Origin: Rhodohalobacter sp. 614A
Lineage (GTDB): Bacteria > Bacteroidota > Rhodothermia > Balneolales > Balneolaceae
NCBI RefSeq assembly: GCF_021462415.1
Contig: NZ_JAKEDS010000003.1
Coordinates: 124,001-188,000, forward strand
Reading direction: 5' to 3'
DNA length: 64,000 nt
The translations under genes were made by a program, and so were the position numbers. The notes beneath the pieces are model-generated. The model had not been told where the DNA came from, ran no database searches, and was given only the letters and a program-made list of their open reading frames with translations. Shown piece after piece: positions 25,565-34,004 of the stretch. How positions within the stretch are numbered: the first letter of the stretch is position 1; each line of letters begins with the position of its first letter.

Positions 25565-26503
25565 ATGAAAAAAAGTGGGCATGTACCGAAACGATTTAAG
25601 TCGCTGTCAGATGCTTTAAGTGCTTCCGGCTTTCCGGTTCCGCAGCATCCGTTGCTTTCGCTGATTAATGGTATAGACAGGTCATTGAATCTGCAAGCTC
25701 CCAGGCATCCTCATGTGCTGAATTTTTATAAAATCTCGTACCGGCCATCCATGGGCGGGACATTGAAGTACGGGCAGACCCATTTTGATTTCAATGGCGG
25801 AGGAATGTTGTTTGCTGCTCCAAATCAAATTGTAGGCAGTAAAGAAGATGCAGATAGTGCTGATGATAGAGAATGCATTAATCAACAAATTACGTTATTG
25901 ATAGATCCTGACTTTTTGTTGAATTATCCATTGGCAAAAGAGATCAAACAGTACAACTATTTTTCTTATGCTACTAACGAGGCCCTGCATTTATCAGATA
26001 AGGAGAAAGAAATTATTCTATTTATTTTCAGGATGATCGAAGATGAGTTGGACGGGCGCATTGACGAATTCAGCCAGGACGTTGTTATTTCTCAAATTGA
26101 GTTGCTGCTTAACTATGCCAACCGTTTTTACAAACGACAATTCATTACCCGTAAGCCGGTAAACAGTACTTTGCTGCAAAAAATGGACGATATTTTAGAC
26201 GAATATTTTAAGCAGCAGAAACCATTTAACCAAGGTATCCCAACGGTTCAATATCTTGCAGAGTGCCTGAATATTACTCCAAGTTACCTGAGCGATATGT
26301 TGCGCTCGCTGACAGGCCAAAATACCCAACAACACATTCACAATAAGCTGATTGAAAAAGCCAAAGAAAAACTCTCCACAACTTCTTTGAGTATCTCCGA
26401 AATAGCCTATGATTTGGGATTCAAGCATTCCCAATCATTCAGCAAATTGTTCAAGCGGGAAACGAAGCAATCCCCCACCCACTTCCGTCAGTCATTTAAT
26501 TGA
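25565..26503 (+). CDS. AraC-family regulator paired with an SDR gene
   Basis: This 312-residue protein has an N-terminal sensor domain (FDFNGGGMLFAAPNQI near 80) and a C-terminal AraC domain (VQYLAECLNITPSYLSDMLRSLTGQNTQQHIHNKLIEKAKEKL and LSISEIAYDLGFKHSQSFSKLFKRETKQSPTHFR). It lies directly after the SDR gene on the same strand and ends 45 bases before the next attC. It probably regulates the SDR. A nested hairpin (about 25409-25467) sits in the gap before it and may attenuate read-through. Confidence 0.87.
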   Translation: MKKSGHVPKRFKSLSDALSASGFPVPQHPLLSLINGIDRSLNLQAPRHPHVLNFYKISYRPSMGGTLKYGQTHFDFNGGGMLFAAPNQIVGSKEDADSADDRECINQQITLLIDPDFLLNYPLAKEIKQYNYFSYATNEALHLSDKEKEIILFIFRMIEDELDGRIDEFSQDVVISQIELLLNYANRFYKRQFITRKPVNSTLLQKMDDILDEYFKQQKPFNQGIPTVQYLAECLNITPSYLSDMLRSLTGQNTQQHIHNKLIEKAKEKLSTTSLSISEIAYDLGFKHSQSFSKLFKRETKQSPTHFRQSFN

Positions 26504-26548
26504 TAAATGCTGTTTTTAATGAACCTATTGATATTTTTTGAGAGCGAA

Positions 26549-26677
26549 CTATAACCCGCGTATTAAGTGGGACGCAACCTCGCCAGTGGCAGCCGGTTTT
26601 AAAATAATTAGCTAACCTTTCAATTGTAATCAGTTCAATACGTTGGCTCTTCCCGCTTAAACGCAGGGCCATTATAC
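26549..26677 (+). repeat. attC-like site with altered crossover base (129 bp)
   Basis: The left box is CTATAAC (26549-26555). The right box reads ATTATAC (26671-26677), so the G at the crossover point is an A. The arms CCGCGTATTAAGTGGGACGC and TCCCGCTTAAACGCAGGG pair. The G to A change should reduce recombination at this site if the integron reading is right. Confidence 0.75.
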
Positions 26678-26684
26678 CCACCTC

Positions 26685-28277
26685 TCAGAGTTCAATCGTC
26701 CTGTTTAGATTTATTTCATTTACAAAATGCTTGTCATGAGATATGACGACCAATGTCCCCCGATAAGATGAAATGGCATCTGTGAGAATCCTGATATTGC
26801 GAAGATCAAGATTGTTGGTGGGCTCGTCCAAAATAATCGTATCAGGTTGTTCGGTCTGCAAGGTCAAACAACAAAGTGATAATCGCATCATCTCTCCACC
26901 ACTAAGCGAATGGCAAGGCTGATCCCAAACCGGTTCATCAAAAAGATACCGATGCAGCAGGGTTTTAAGTTCGTGATCCGATTTAAGTACCTGGTTTGAA
27001 GCTTGCGCCTGTTGCAAAACCGTGGCCTCCCGGTCGATCACACCATATTCCTGATTTAGCATAAAACGGTGCTCAGATTGTATTTTCAGTGTCCCGGTCG
27101 TCGGTGTAAGGTCTCCATTCAAAAGTTGGATTAATGTCGTTTTGCCGGAACCGTTCTCTCCTGTTATCCGGATATGCTCCCCGGAGTTTATAACAAAAGA
27201 GAGCGGTTGCTTCCAAAGGGAGGTTGCTCCAGGACAGGTATAATTGATCCGGTCAGCCTTGAAAAGAATTTTTCCTGTATGCAACGAAGAGTTGTTCAGA
27301 TCGATCTTTATTTTTTTGAGTTTACGTTGCTGTTGTTTCAGTTCCGGCAGTTGCCGGCGTTCCTCTTTGATCTTCTGCTCATGAACATCGCTCAATTTTG
27401 AAGTGGATTCTTCCGCCCTGTTTTGCGCTGCATGGATCGCCATTTTAGAAAGTCCCTCTTTCCGGGCTTTTTTATTCCCCCTCGCATTTATTTTCTGTTT
27501 CCGCTGCATCACTTCGCGATGCTTTTGCTTTGCTTCGGCAATCGACTCTTTCGTGTGATGAATTTTGCGATCAATGGCTTCGCGCTCGATTTGTTTTTGT
27601 TCTTCGTAAAAGGAGTAGCTGCCTCCATACCTCTTTAAACCCAGTGTGGAAAGCTCAAAAATCGGATTACAAAGTTCCAGCAACTCCCGGTCGTGACTCA
27701 CAATCAGAAAACCGGCATTCGATTTTCGAATCATTTGATAGAGCTTCTCGCGTCCCGACGTATCGAGGTGGTTGGTCGGTTCATCCATCAGCACCAGTTC
27801 AGGTTGATGGAGGTCCATACCCGCCAACAAAATCCTGGTCTTTTCTCCCCCGCTGAGTAATCCAAACGATGTGTCAGGCGAAAGATCGGTCAATCCCCAC
27901 TGTTGCAACGCCGTTCGGAGTCGCTCACGGATCGTCCAGTCACCGGTAACAGCATCAAAATGCTTGGGATCTGTAGAACCATTTTCGATTGCACGCAGGG
28001 CTTCGATTTTATGCTCTACCTGTAGAACCTGCGCTACAGTACAGGAATCAAATTGTCCAAAATGCTGGGGAATAAACCAACACTGATCTGTAATATTCAC
28101 AGATCCTTCATCGGAAGAAAGATTCCCTGTGAGTATACGCAGCAAGGTTGATTTTCCGCTACCGTTGTCTCCTACCAGGGCCGCTGTTTCTCCCTCTTCA
28201 AGGCTTAGGCTGACATTTTTTAGAATAACTTTTCCGGATGGTGTTGTGTATGAAATATCTTCTGAAATAATCTGCAT
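26685..28277 (-). CDS. ABC-F family ATPase (ribosome-associated type)
   Basis: This 530-residue protein has two ABC ATPase domains and no membrane segment. Domain 1 has GDNGSGKST, LSGGEKTR and LVLMDEPTNHLD. Domain 2 has GENGSGKTT, LSGGEMMR and TIILDEPTNNLD. A long Lys/Arg/Gln-rich linker between them (about 225-320) is the P-site tRNA-interaction motif region of ABC-F proteins. Some ABC-F proteins rescue ribosomes from macrolides, lincosamides and related drugs; others are housekeeping factors. It shares a cassette with an Erm methyltransferase on the same strand, which favours a resistance role. Confidence 0.9.
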   Translation of the reverse strand: MQIISEDISYTTPSGKVILKNVSLSLEEGETAALVGDNGSGKSTLLRILTGNLSSDEGSVNITDQCWFIPQHFGQFDSCTVAQVLQVEHKIEALRAIENGSTDPKHFDAVTGDWTIRERLRTALQQWGLTDLSPDTSFGLLSGGEKTRILLAGMDLHQPELVLMDEPTNHLDTSGREKLYQMIRKSNAGFLIVSHDRELLELCNPIFELSTLGLKRYGGSYSFYEEQKQIEREAIDRKIHHTKESIAEAKQKHREVMQRKQKINARGNKKARKEGLSKMAIHAAQNRAEESTSKLSDVHEQKIKEERRQLPELKQQQRKLKKIKIDLNNSSLHTGKILFKADRINYTCPGATSLWKQPLSFVINSGEHIRITGENGSGKTTLIQLLNGDLTPTTGTLKIQSEHRFMLNQEYGVIDREATVLQQAQASNQVLKSDHELKTLLHRYLFDEPVWDQPCHSLSGGEMMRLSLCCLTLQTEQPDTIILDEPTNNLDLRNIRILTDAISSYRGTLVVISHDKHFVNEINLNRTIEL

Positions 28278-28632
28278 AATAAAATCTTATCGAATTGAAT
28301 GTGGTGAAATTGAAAGGGTATGTAAATGCAGATATTTTTTTCATTGTCGCGCTGATTTGTTCTCGTTGATCCCATTTCGGAAAAATAATCCTTCAATAGA
28401 AAATGGGTTTTAAACAGGGATATACCTTACCGGATAGGCAATTTGGGCAAAGGTACTATGTATAGAGTTGTTACTTCATGATTGAAAAATGTAACGACCT
28501 TCCCTCAAAAAAGAAAGAGTGTTTATTATCAACAACTATAAAAATTGGTTGAACAAACATTTCAAGCGGCCTCACCCCTACACTCTCTGAGCTTCGGTGA
28601 GCAGGCCGCTGTTTCTAAACTTATTCATTCCA
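28278..28632. other. Spacer between erm and ABC-F genes with a hairpin
   Basis: These 355 bases hold no gene. A conspicuous inverted repeat (28565-28610; AGCGGCCT paired with AGGCCGCT and CACC with GGTG) lies 23 bases beyond the erm stop. It could be a weak terminator on the minus strand or a decayed recombination site. The rest is AT-rich and probably holds the ABC-F promoter. Confidence 0.5.
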
Positions 28633-29436
28633 TCATTCTGGATGATACTTTTCGGGCACCTTATCCAGTAGTTCCTTAAAACAATTTGCCCATTCTTTCG
28701 GCGATAGTTGCGTAATATCAGAATCCGGGTCAATTCCATATTTCGCAACAATATTCCTTACCTGTCTTTTCCTGAACAGACTCTTTAGCGCCGTTCTGGC
28801 TGGTATATCAGGTTTTCGTAATAAATGGAATAGAAATCCCAGATACTTTTTCTTTTGCGAGAATTGAACCATCGGATTTTGTTTCTTTCTGATTTGTATT
28901 AATGCCGACATCACAGCAGGCGGTGGCGTAAAGCTAGCCGGTGGGATTTCATGTATAAACCGCAAATCAAAAAATGTATGGTAGAGAATGGCATATGGAT
29001 TATACAATTTTCCTGAAAACAGTTTTTCAGCGACTTCCAACTGGGTAATAATGGTGCCTCCGCTAAAAAATTCTGCTTGTTGAAACATCAAAGACTTAAG
29101 GATATCTGATGTAATGCCATAAGGGATATTTGATACAACTTTAAAGGACTTATCGGGAAAAACATAGTCACGAAAATCACTTCTGATTACATCTACATTT
29201 TTACAGTTCGAAAACCGTTTTTCAAGTATTCTGGCAAGAACTCTGTCCTTTTCAATGGCGATCACTTTTTTGCATAATTGTGATAAATGAATCGTCAGGT
29301 ATCCTTTTCCTGCCCCGATATCCATAACGGTATCGTTGGGCAGTAAGTTTGCCAAATTGATTGCATCTGTTATCAGTTGTTTACTAACTGTGAAATGTTG
29401 TCCGGTAAAACGTATGGGTGTCTTGGATTTGCTCAT
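28633..29436 (-). CDS. erm: 23S rRNA (adenine-N6) dimethyltransferase, Erm(F)-like
   Basis: This 267-residue enzyme starts at ATG 29434-29436 with GGAAAAG upstream. The size equals Erm(F). The N-terminus is MSKSKTPIRFTGQHFTVSKQLI, the AdoMet motif I is VMDIGAGKGYLT (39-50), and the catalytic motif IV is NIPYGITSDI. The C-terminus reads ALKSLFRKRQVRNI...CFKELLDKVPEKYHPE. All closely match Erm(F) as I recall it. Erm dimethylates A2058 of 23S rRNA and gives resistance to macrolides, lincosamides and streptogramin B. KsgA is the alternative, but it lacks the RFTGQHF start. It is oriented against the attC direction, so it needs its own promoter. Confidence 0.9.
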   Translation of the reverse strand: MSKSKTPIRFTGQHFTVSKQLITDAINLANLLPNDTVMDIGAGKGYLTIHLSQLCKKVIAIEKDRVLARILEKRFSNCKNVDVIRSDFRDYVFPDKSFKVVSNIPYGITSDILKSLMFQQAEFFSGGTIITQLEVAEKLFSGKLYNPYAILYHTFFDLRFIHEIPPASFTPPPAVMSALIQIRKKQNPMVQFSQKKKYLGFLFHLLRKPDIPARTALKSLFRKRQVRNIVAKYGIDPDSDITQLSPKEWANCFKELLDKVPEKYHPE

Positions 29437-29598
29437 GAATCTTTTCCATTGAGATGAATGCTTTTTGTTTAAATCACCGGGCGGCGACAAGACAGCATAC
29501 ATCCCGCAAAAAAGAGAGAGCGGAGTTACATACGTATTCCTGGAATCAATATAATCTTACAATGCGCTTCAATCACACGATAGAGTGGCCATAAGAAA

Positions 29599-29652
29599 AC
29601 CTGGTAATAAGATGGGCTGTCTGTCACTCAGACAGCAACCAAGGTTTCATGT
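29599..29652 (-). promoter_or_regulatory. Nested stem-loop upstream of erm, possible attenuator
   Basis: An 8-base perfect stem (GCTGTCTG/CAGACAGC, loop of 5) sits inside an outer AAACCT/AGGTTT pairing. On the minus strand the outer stem is followed by TTCTT, as in a rho-independent terminator, and it lies about 165 bases before the erm ATG. Attenuation of erm genes by leader structures is well known, but no leader peptide was identified here. Confidence 0.4.
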
Positions 29653-29770
29653 AGTAATTGAAAGTATTGTAAATCATTACGGTTTGTTTTCTCTAAAATG
29701 AAAGCTGAAAATATTTAAATGTTATATTGAAAGCAATCACGCTAATCGGAGAAAAGTGTCTCGAATTGTT

Positions 29771-29903
29771 CTATAACAACGGTTTCCACACGGACTTTCT
29801 CACTGCTTTCCGTTTCAAAATTAGTTGGCTAAAACGAAATTTCCAGTTTTAATTACATTACTTACCAGTAAGGCCAAACCGTTTAAACGCCGGGACGTTA
29901 GGT
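29771..29903 (+). repeat. attC-like site, family B (133 bp)
   Basis: The left box is CTATAAC (29771-29777) and the right box GTTAGGT (29897-29903), a perfect GTTRRRY. The right arm GGCCAAACCGTTTAAACGCC and the loop TTTTAATTACATTACTTA match the site at 15031. It closes the erm/ABC-F cassette. Confidence 0.85.
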
Positions 29904-29941
29904 AGATTTAAGCAAAAAAATATTAAGTCGTAGTAAACTAT

Positions 29942-30526
29942 ATGATGAACAGCAAAAGCGGATTTATAGCGCTTATCAAAACGATTACGGATTTACCTCC
30001 CGGACAGGAAGATAAATTCAAAGCTCTTCTTTCTATAAAACATATCAAAAGAGGAGGTTTTTTTGTGAAGGCCGGCCGGGTTTCGCGTAATATTGCCTTC
30101 GTACAAGAAGGACTATTCAGATATTTCTACACGACTGAAGAAGGGGTTGAATTCACCAAGGGCTTTTTTGACAGCCGTTCGGTACTAAGTGCTTATGATG
30201 CCATCCTTGAAAATAATCCGGCACATTATTCCATTGAGGTGCTGGAGGATGCAATTATAGAAACCGTAGATTACGATAAATTTCGACAGCTGTTTTCTGA
30301 AGATCCCTGCTGGAATGAATTTTTGGTGGCGCTTCTCCAGAAAGGATACGTGACCAAAGTACGGAGAGAACGAGAGTTTCTATTGATGGATGCCGAACAG
30401 CGCTACCGCACATTCCTGAAACGATATCCCGATCTGGAAAAAAGAATTAAACAGCATATTATCGCCTCTTATATAGGCATAGCACCTGAATCGCTCAGCC
30501 GGATAAGAAAAAATCAGGTCTCTTAA
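29942..30526 (+). CDS. Crp/Fnr-family regulator
   Basis: This 194-residue protein has a cyclic-nucleotide-binding-like beta-roll (about 30-120: KHIKRGGFFVKAGRVSRNIAFVQEGLFRYFYTTEEG) and a C-terminal winged helix (KQHIIASYIGIAPESLSRIRK). No Fe-S cysteine cluster is present. This subfamily is common in Bacteroidota and usually regulates a neighbouring gene. It is followed 67 bases later by an SDR and a methyltransferase-like membrane protein on the same strand. ATG at 29942 or 29945 is equally possible. Confidence 0.87.
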   Translation: MMNSKSGFIALIKTITDLPPGQEDKFKALLSIKHIKRGGFFVKAGRVSRNIAFVQEGLFRYFYTTEEGVEFTKGFFDSRSVLSAYDAILENNPAHYSIEVLEDAIIETVDYDKFRQLFSEDPCWNEFLVALLQKGYVTKVRREREFLLMDAEQRYRTFLKRYPDLEKRIKQHIIASYIGIAPESLSRIRKNQVS

Positions 30527-30593
30527 CATAGATCAATGACTACCCGTCTTTGGGGCTGTAGATTGTACCATAATCAAAACGAATACAACGATC

Positions 30594-31331
30594 ATGGTAC
30601 TTCAAAACAATACTGTTCTTATAACTGGCGGGAGTTCCGGCATCGGCCTGGAGCTGGCTCAAAGGCTCATCGAAAGAAATAATGAGGTGCTCATTTGCGG
30701 ACGAACGCCTGAGAAGCTACAACGGGCCAGGCAAAAGCTGCCGGAAATTAAATACCTGCAATGTGATATTTCAAAACCGGCGGATTGTGAGCGGCTGCGC
30801 AACTGGGTTTTGGAGGAACATCCCGATTGCAATGTATTGATCAATAATGCCGCTATTGTCCACGTCGAAAATTTTTTCCAGGATGATGATATTCTTGATA
30901 AAGCCGATGCCGAAATTCAGACCAATTTGTTGGCTCCCATCCGGCTTTCCAAACTGTTTGCTCCCATTCTGAGTAACAACAAAAATCCGGCGATCATAAC
31001 CATTACTACCGGACTGGTTTATGTACCGCGTACTATTTATCCGTTCTATAATGCTACCAAATCGGCCCTGCATTCATTTGTGCAGGTGCTGAGGTCTCAA
31101 TCCTCTGATTCTCCAATTGATATAATAGAAGTTCAATTTCCGGCAGTGGATACGCCCTGGCATCAGGGTAATCCGCCTGATATTGCCATTTCTGCGAAAG
31201 AAGCCGTTGGGAACATGATCCAAGAAGTAGAGAAGGGAAATAAGGAAGTGCAAGTGGGAAAAGTGAAGCTTCTGTATCTGCTTTCACGTATTGCTCCGAA
31301 GCTTGCCTTCCGAAAACTAAATAGCTTATAA
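30594..31331 (+). CDS. DltE-like short-chain dehydrogenase/reductase
   Basis: This 245-residue SDR has ITGGSSGIGLELAQRL (about 9-24), NNAAIVHVENFFQ near 83 and YPFYNATKSALHSF with the catalytic Tyr and Lys near 148-152. The layout resembles the DltE/YueD group. It probably acts downstream of the adjacent Crp-like regulator and ends 4 bases before the next gene, so it is in an operon. Confidence 0.88.
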   Translation: MVLQNNTVLITGGSSGIGLELAQRLIERNNEVLICGRTPEKLQRARQKLPEIKYLQCDISKPADCERLRNWVLEEHPDCNVLINNAAIVHVENFFQDDDILDKADAEIQTNLLAPIRLSKLFAPILSNNKNPAIITITTGLVYVPRTIYPFYNATKSALHSFVQVLRSQSSDSPIDIIEVQFPAVDTPWHQGNPPDIAISAKEAVGNMIQEVEKGNKEVQVGKVKLLYLLSRIAPKLAFRKLNSL

Positions 31332-31335
31332 ACCA

Positions 31336-32490
31336 ATGGACCAAGAGAATAACCATTCAACGAAGAATGTCGCACGCAGCGCTTTTTGGGCCAGCTTCCT
31401 CTTCTATGGACTCATCGCCTTTGAGTTCTTTTATATGTTCAGTCCCTTCGCTGCATATATTTACAGCATCTATGGACCGGGACTCGAGACACTAAATCTT
31501 TCAGGATCTACGAGCTGGCTTATCAGCTTTTTTTTGCCCCACATTGCTCGCGAAACTCAGTCATTATTTATAACATGGCATGAGGTAATTGGAATGACGC
31601 TTTTCCTGGGAGGATTTTTAGCATTCCTGGTGGGTGCGGCTCAAATTTACCGGAGCAAACTGAAGAATAGCGGTGCTGTTTTTGGTGGCATCTATAACTA
31701 CATTCGGCACCCGCAATACCTTGCCCTCATGGTCTCCAGCTTTGGGATGGTGCTGGTCTGGCCACGGTATCTCGTGTTGTTTGGATTTGTGACGGTATGC
31801 TTTGCGTACTTCTTCCTGGCCCGGATTGAAGAACGTTCATGCAAGCAAAAGTTTGATGGTTACAAAGAGTATTGCTCCCAAACCGGGATGTTTCTTCCAC
31901 CCGCCATTGAACAGTTGTTTCATTATTTGCCACGGCCTCAAAAAAGATGGAGCCGTATCATGACGTCCCTTGCACTTTACATCTGTGTTTTAATGATGAT
32001 TTTTTTCGCAGCAAGGGCCCTTCATCTTTATTCAGTAAACAATCTATATACCCATATAACTGAACACGAAGTGTACCTTTCACTAGGCCAGATTGATGCT
32101 GATGAGATCGCAGAAATAGTCCACATGGTAAAATCAGATTCTTCCGTGGCAGCTTCTTTGGTTGAATTCCAAGATCCTGATCAACGGTTTATTAATTATA
32201 TGATGCCGGCTTCACTGTTTGTATCAGAAGTACCAATGTATATCCCGGAGGGAGAAACGCCCACGCATGAATGGCCAGGTGAAAAAGATCAAAACCGCTA
32301 CAAAATCATTTACTCATTGGCTCAATTTGGTCCCGAAAGTCAGGCTAAGGGTCAGCAAATATTGCTTCAGGCAGTAAATAAAATTCCGGTTCTGGAAGTC
32401 TGGATCAACCGTAAATCTCAAATCATCGAAAAGATATTGTATTCAACACCTGACCAGGATTATGAGGGAATGCCTGTTCCGGTTTTCTAA
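31336..32490 (+). CDS. Isoprenylcysteine-methyltransferase-like membrane protein
   Basis: This 384-residue protein has about five membrane segments in its N-terminal 220 residues. They include a PEMT/ICMT-like core (GGIYNYIRHPQYLALMVSSFG...ARIEERSCKQKFDGYKEYCSQTGMFLP), where RHPQY and the EE pair are the AdoMet-binding signature of the family. The C-terminal third (about 230-384) is soluble and not recognised. It follows the SDR by 4 bases. A lipid or small-molecule methylation role is likely, substrate unknown. Confidence 0.75.
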   Translation: MDQENNHSTKNVARSAFWASFLFYGLIAFEFFYMFSPFAAYIYSIYGPGLETLNLSGSTSWLISFFLPHIARETQSLFITWHEVIGMTLFLGGFLAFLVGAAQIYRSKLKNSGAVFGGIYNYIRHPQYLALMVSSFGMVLVWPRYLVLFGFVTVCFAYFFLARIEERSCKQKFDGYKEYCSQTGMFLPPAIEQLFHYLPRPQKRWSRIMTSLALYICVLMMIFFAARALHLYSVNNLYTHITEHEVYLSLGQIDADEIAEIVHMVKSDSSVAASLVEFQDPDQRFINYMMPASLFVSEVPMYIPEGETPTHEWPGEKDQNRYKIIYSLAQFGPESQAKGQQILLQAVNKIPVLEVWINRKSQIIEKILYSTPDQDYEGMPVPVF

Positions 32491-32664
32491 TTGAGAAGCT
32501 TACACATAATACAATCTTGATAAAATCCTACAGTCATCTTACAAACGTACCAAGGGGATACTGGACATGCCAGCAGTATGACTTGCCAATCATTTCTCAA
32601 ATGCGTAGCCTTTAAATACATTTGAATTCCCGGTGCATTTAAGCATATACCACAATTATTTAAC

Positions 32665-33303
32665 ATGGATCAATATTTACAACCGATCTGGCAAGATTCC
32701 GCCCTTTTAACCATTGACATGCAAGAGGATTTTAGCCGTCAACATGCTCCTGCATATATTGAAGGCACCGATAAGATCATCCCAGAATTATCAAAACTAG
32801 TTCAACATTATCGCCAGCAGCAACGGCCTATAATACATGTTGTGCGTTTATATAAGTCAAATGGCTCGAATGTTGACCTTTGCAGAAGAAGAGCAGTAGA
32901 ACAAGGAATGAATATCGTGACTCCGCGCTCTGATGGAGCTGAACTTGTTAAAGAACTAAAACCTGATCATTCTGTTACGTTTGACGCACAAAAATTGTTG
33001 AAAACTGAGCCTCAAAAATTGGCACAACAGGAATGGGCGATATATAAACCACGCTGGGGTGGCTTTTTTAAAACAGGTCTGGAACAACTATTGCAAGACT
33101 TACATATTTCCACTCTTGTTGTGGCCGGGTGTAACTTCCCCAATTGTCCACGAACAACGATCTATGAAGCTAGCGAAAGAGATTACCGCATTGTTCTTGT
33201 TAAAAACGCAGTCTCAGGTCTATATCCCAGAGGAGAAAAAGAACTTCAAAACATTGGAGTTTCTATACTTAACACACAGGAAATAATTTCTAATACGCAA
33301 TAA
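32665..33303 (+). CDS. Isochorismatase-family cysteine hydrolase
   Basis: This 212-residue protein has the cysteine-hydrolase triad: Asp18 (LTIDMQEDF), Lys128 (AIYKPRWGGFF) and Cys156 (LVVAGCNFPNCPRTTIYEASERDY). The fold is shared by nicotinamidases, N-carbamoylsarcosine amidases and isochorismatases; the substrate cannot be read from sequence. A half attC follows 6 bases after its stop. Confidence 0.88.
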   Translation: MDQYLQPIWQDSALLTIDMQEDFSRQHAPAYIEGTDKIIPELSKLVQHYRQQQRPIIHVVRLYKSNGSNVDLCRRRAVEQGMNIVTPRSDGAELVKELKPDHSVTFDAQKLLKTEPQKLAQQEWAIYKPRWGGFFKTGLEQLLQDLHISTLVVAGCNFPNCPRTTIYEASERDYRIVLVKNAVSGLYPRGEKELQNIGVSILNTQEIISNTQ

Positions 33304-33308
33304 TTTTG

Positions 33309-33350
33309 GCATCACCAGTGTATTAAGCGGACAGGCCTCGCCCTACCCTG
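33309..33350 (+). repeat. Half attC-like site, left arm only
   Basis: GCATCAC (33309-33315) followed by CAGTGTATTAAGCGGACAGG and CTCGCCC matches the family-A left arm. No matching right arm or GTTRRRY box is found within the next 200 bases. I read it as a site cut in half by deletion or insertion. Confidence 0.55.
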
Positions 33351-33558
33351 CTGATTTTTAGTTCCTCAATTTCTATAGTACACTTTGTTTTTAAATCAAC
33401 GCTTGAACAGAGGAAGCTACAAACATGCCTCAATTCTGACCTATAAACAGGTCTTCTTTCGGCTTATACTTCCTTTTACAATAAATTGACTAACGCCAAC
33501 AACTGCTTCATTGTAGAATAGTTGTCGATAAACGTTGAGTTGATTGAGCAAACAGAAA

Positions 33559-33912
33559 TCAAGAACGTTTCTGGATCACAGAACGTAATCGCTCTTCATT
33601 TTCATCCCCCCATTGCCCCAAATCTGAAATGACAGGAATCAGTGTTTTCCCAAAATCAGTTAATGAATATTCTACTTTCGGAGGCACTACGGGATAGATT
33701 TTTTTTGAAATCAATTCGTGGTCTTGCAACTCTTTCAATTGAATATTTAAAACCCTTCTGGAAGCATCCGGAATTTTACGCTGTAACTCGCTTGGTCGTC
33801 TATGGCCTTCATTAATAAACCACAACAAACGGATTTTCCATTTTCCATAGAGTACTTCCCCAATTAGGTCGAGCCCACAATTGAGGTTCAAAGGAATCTT
33901 TCTTTTATACAT
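33559..33912 (-). CDS. HxlR-family regulator
   Basis: This 117-residue winged-helix protein has the HxlR pattern (LDLIGEVLYGKWKIRLLWFINEGHRRPSELQRKIPDASRRVLNIQLKELQDHELISKKIYPVVPPKVEYSLTDFGKTLIPV). HxlR proteins often sense electrophiles or redox state and repress a divergent reductase gene. The divergent neighbour 92 bases away is an SDR, so it is the likely target. Confidence 0.92.
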   Translation of the reverse strand: MYKRKIPLNLNCGLDLIGEVLYGKWKIRLLWFINEGHRRPSELQRKIPDASRRVLNIQLKELQDHELISKKIYPVVPPKVEYSLTDFGKTLIPVISDLGQWGDENEERLRSVIQKRS

Positions 33913-34004
33913 AATTAAAATTACTCCAATGTTCTAAAATGTTCAATAGGGGAAAAATTTATCCCTATGCAATTCGGTTTTCCGTACTTGTATAAACTGT
34001 TAAT

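Larger units (their letters stand above)
29437..29941. other. erm leader region and attC-bearing spacer
   Basis: These 505 bases hold no gene. They contain a structured element at about 29599-29652 (see the separate entry), AT-rich sequence with probable promoters for erm (leftward), and the attC at 29771-29903. The Crp-like gene begins 39 bases after the attC. Confidence 0.55.
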
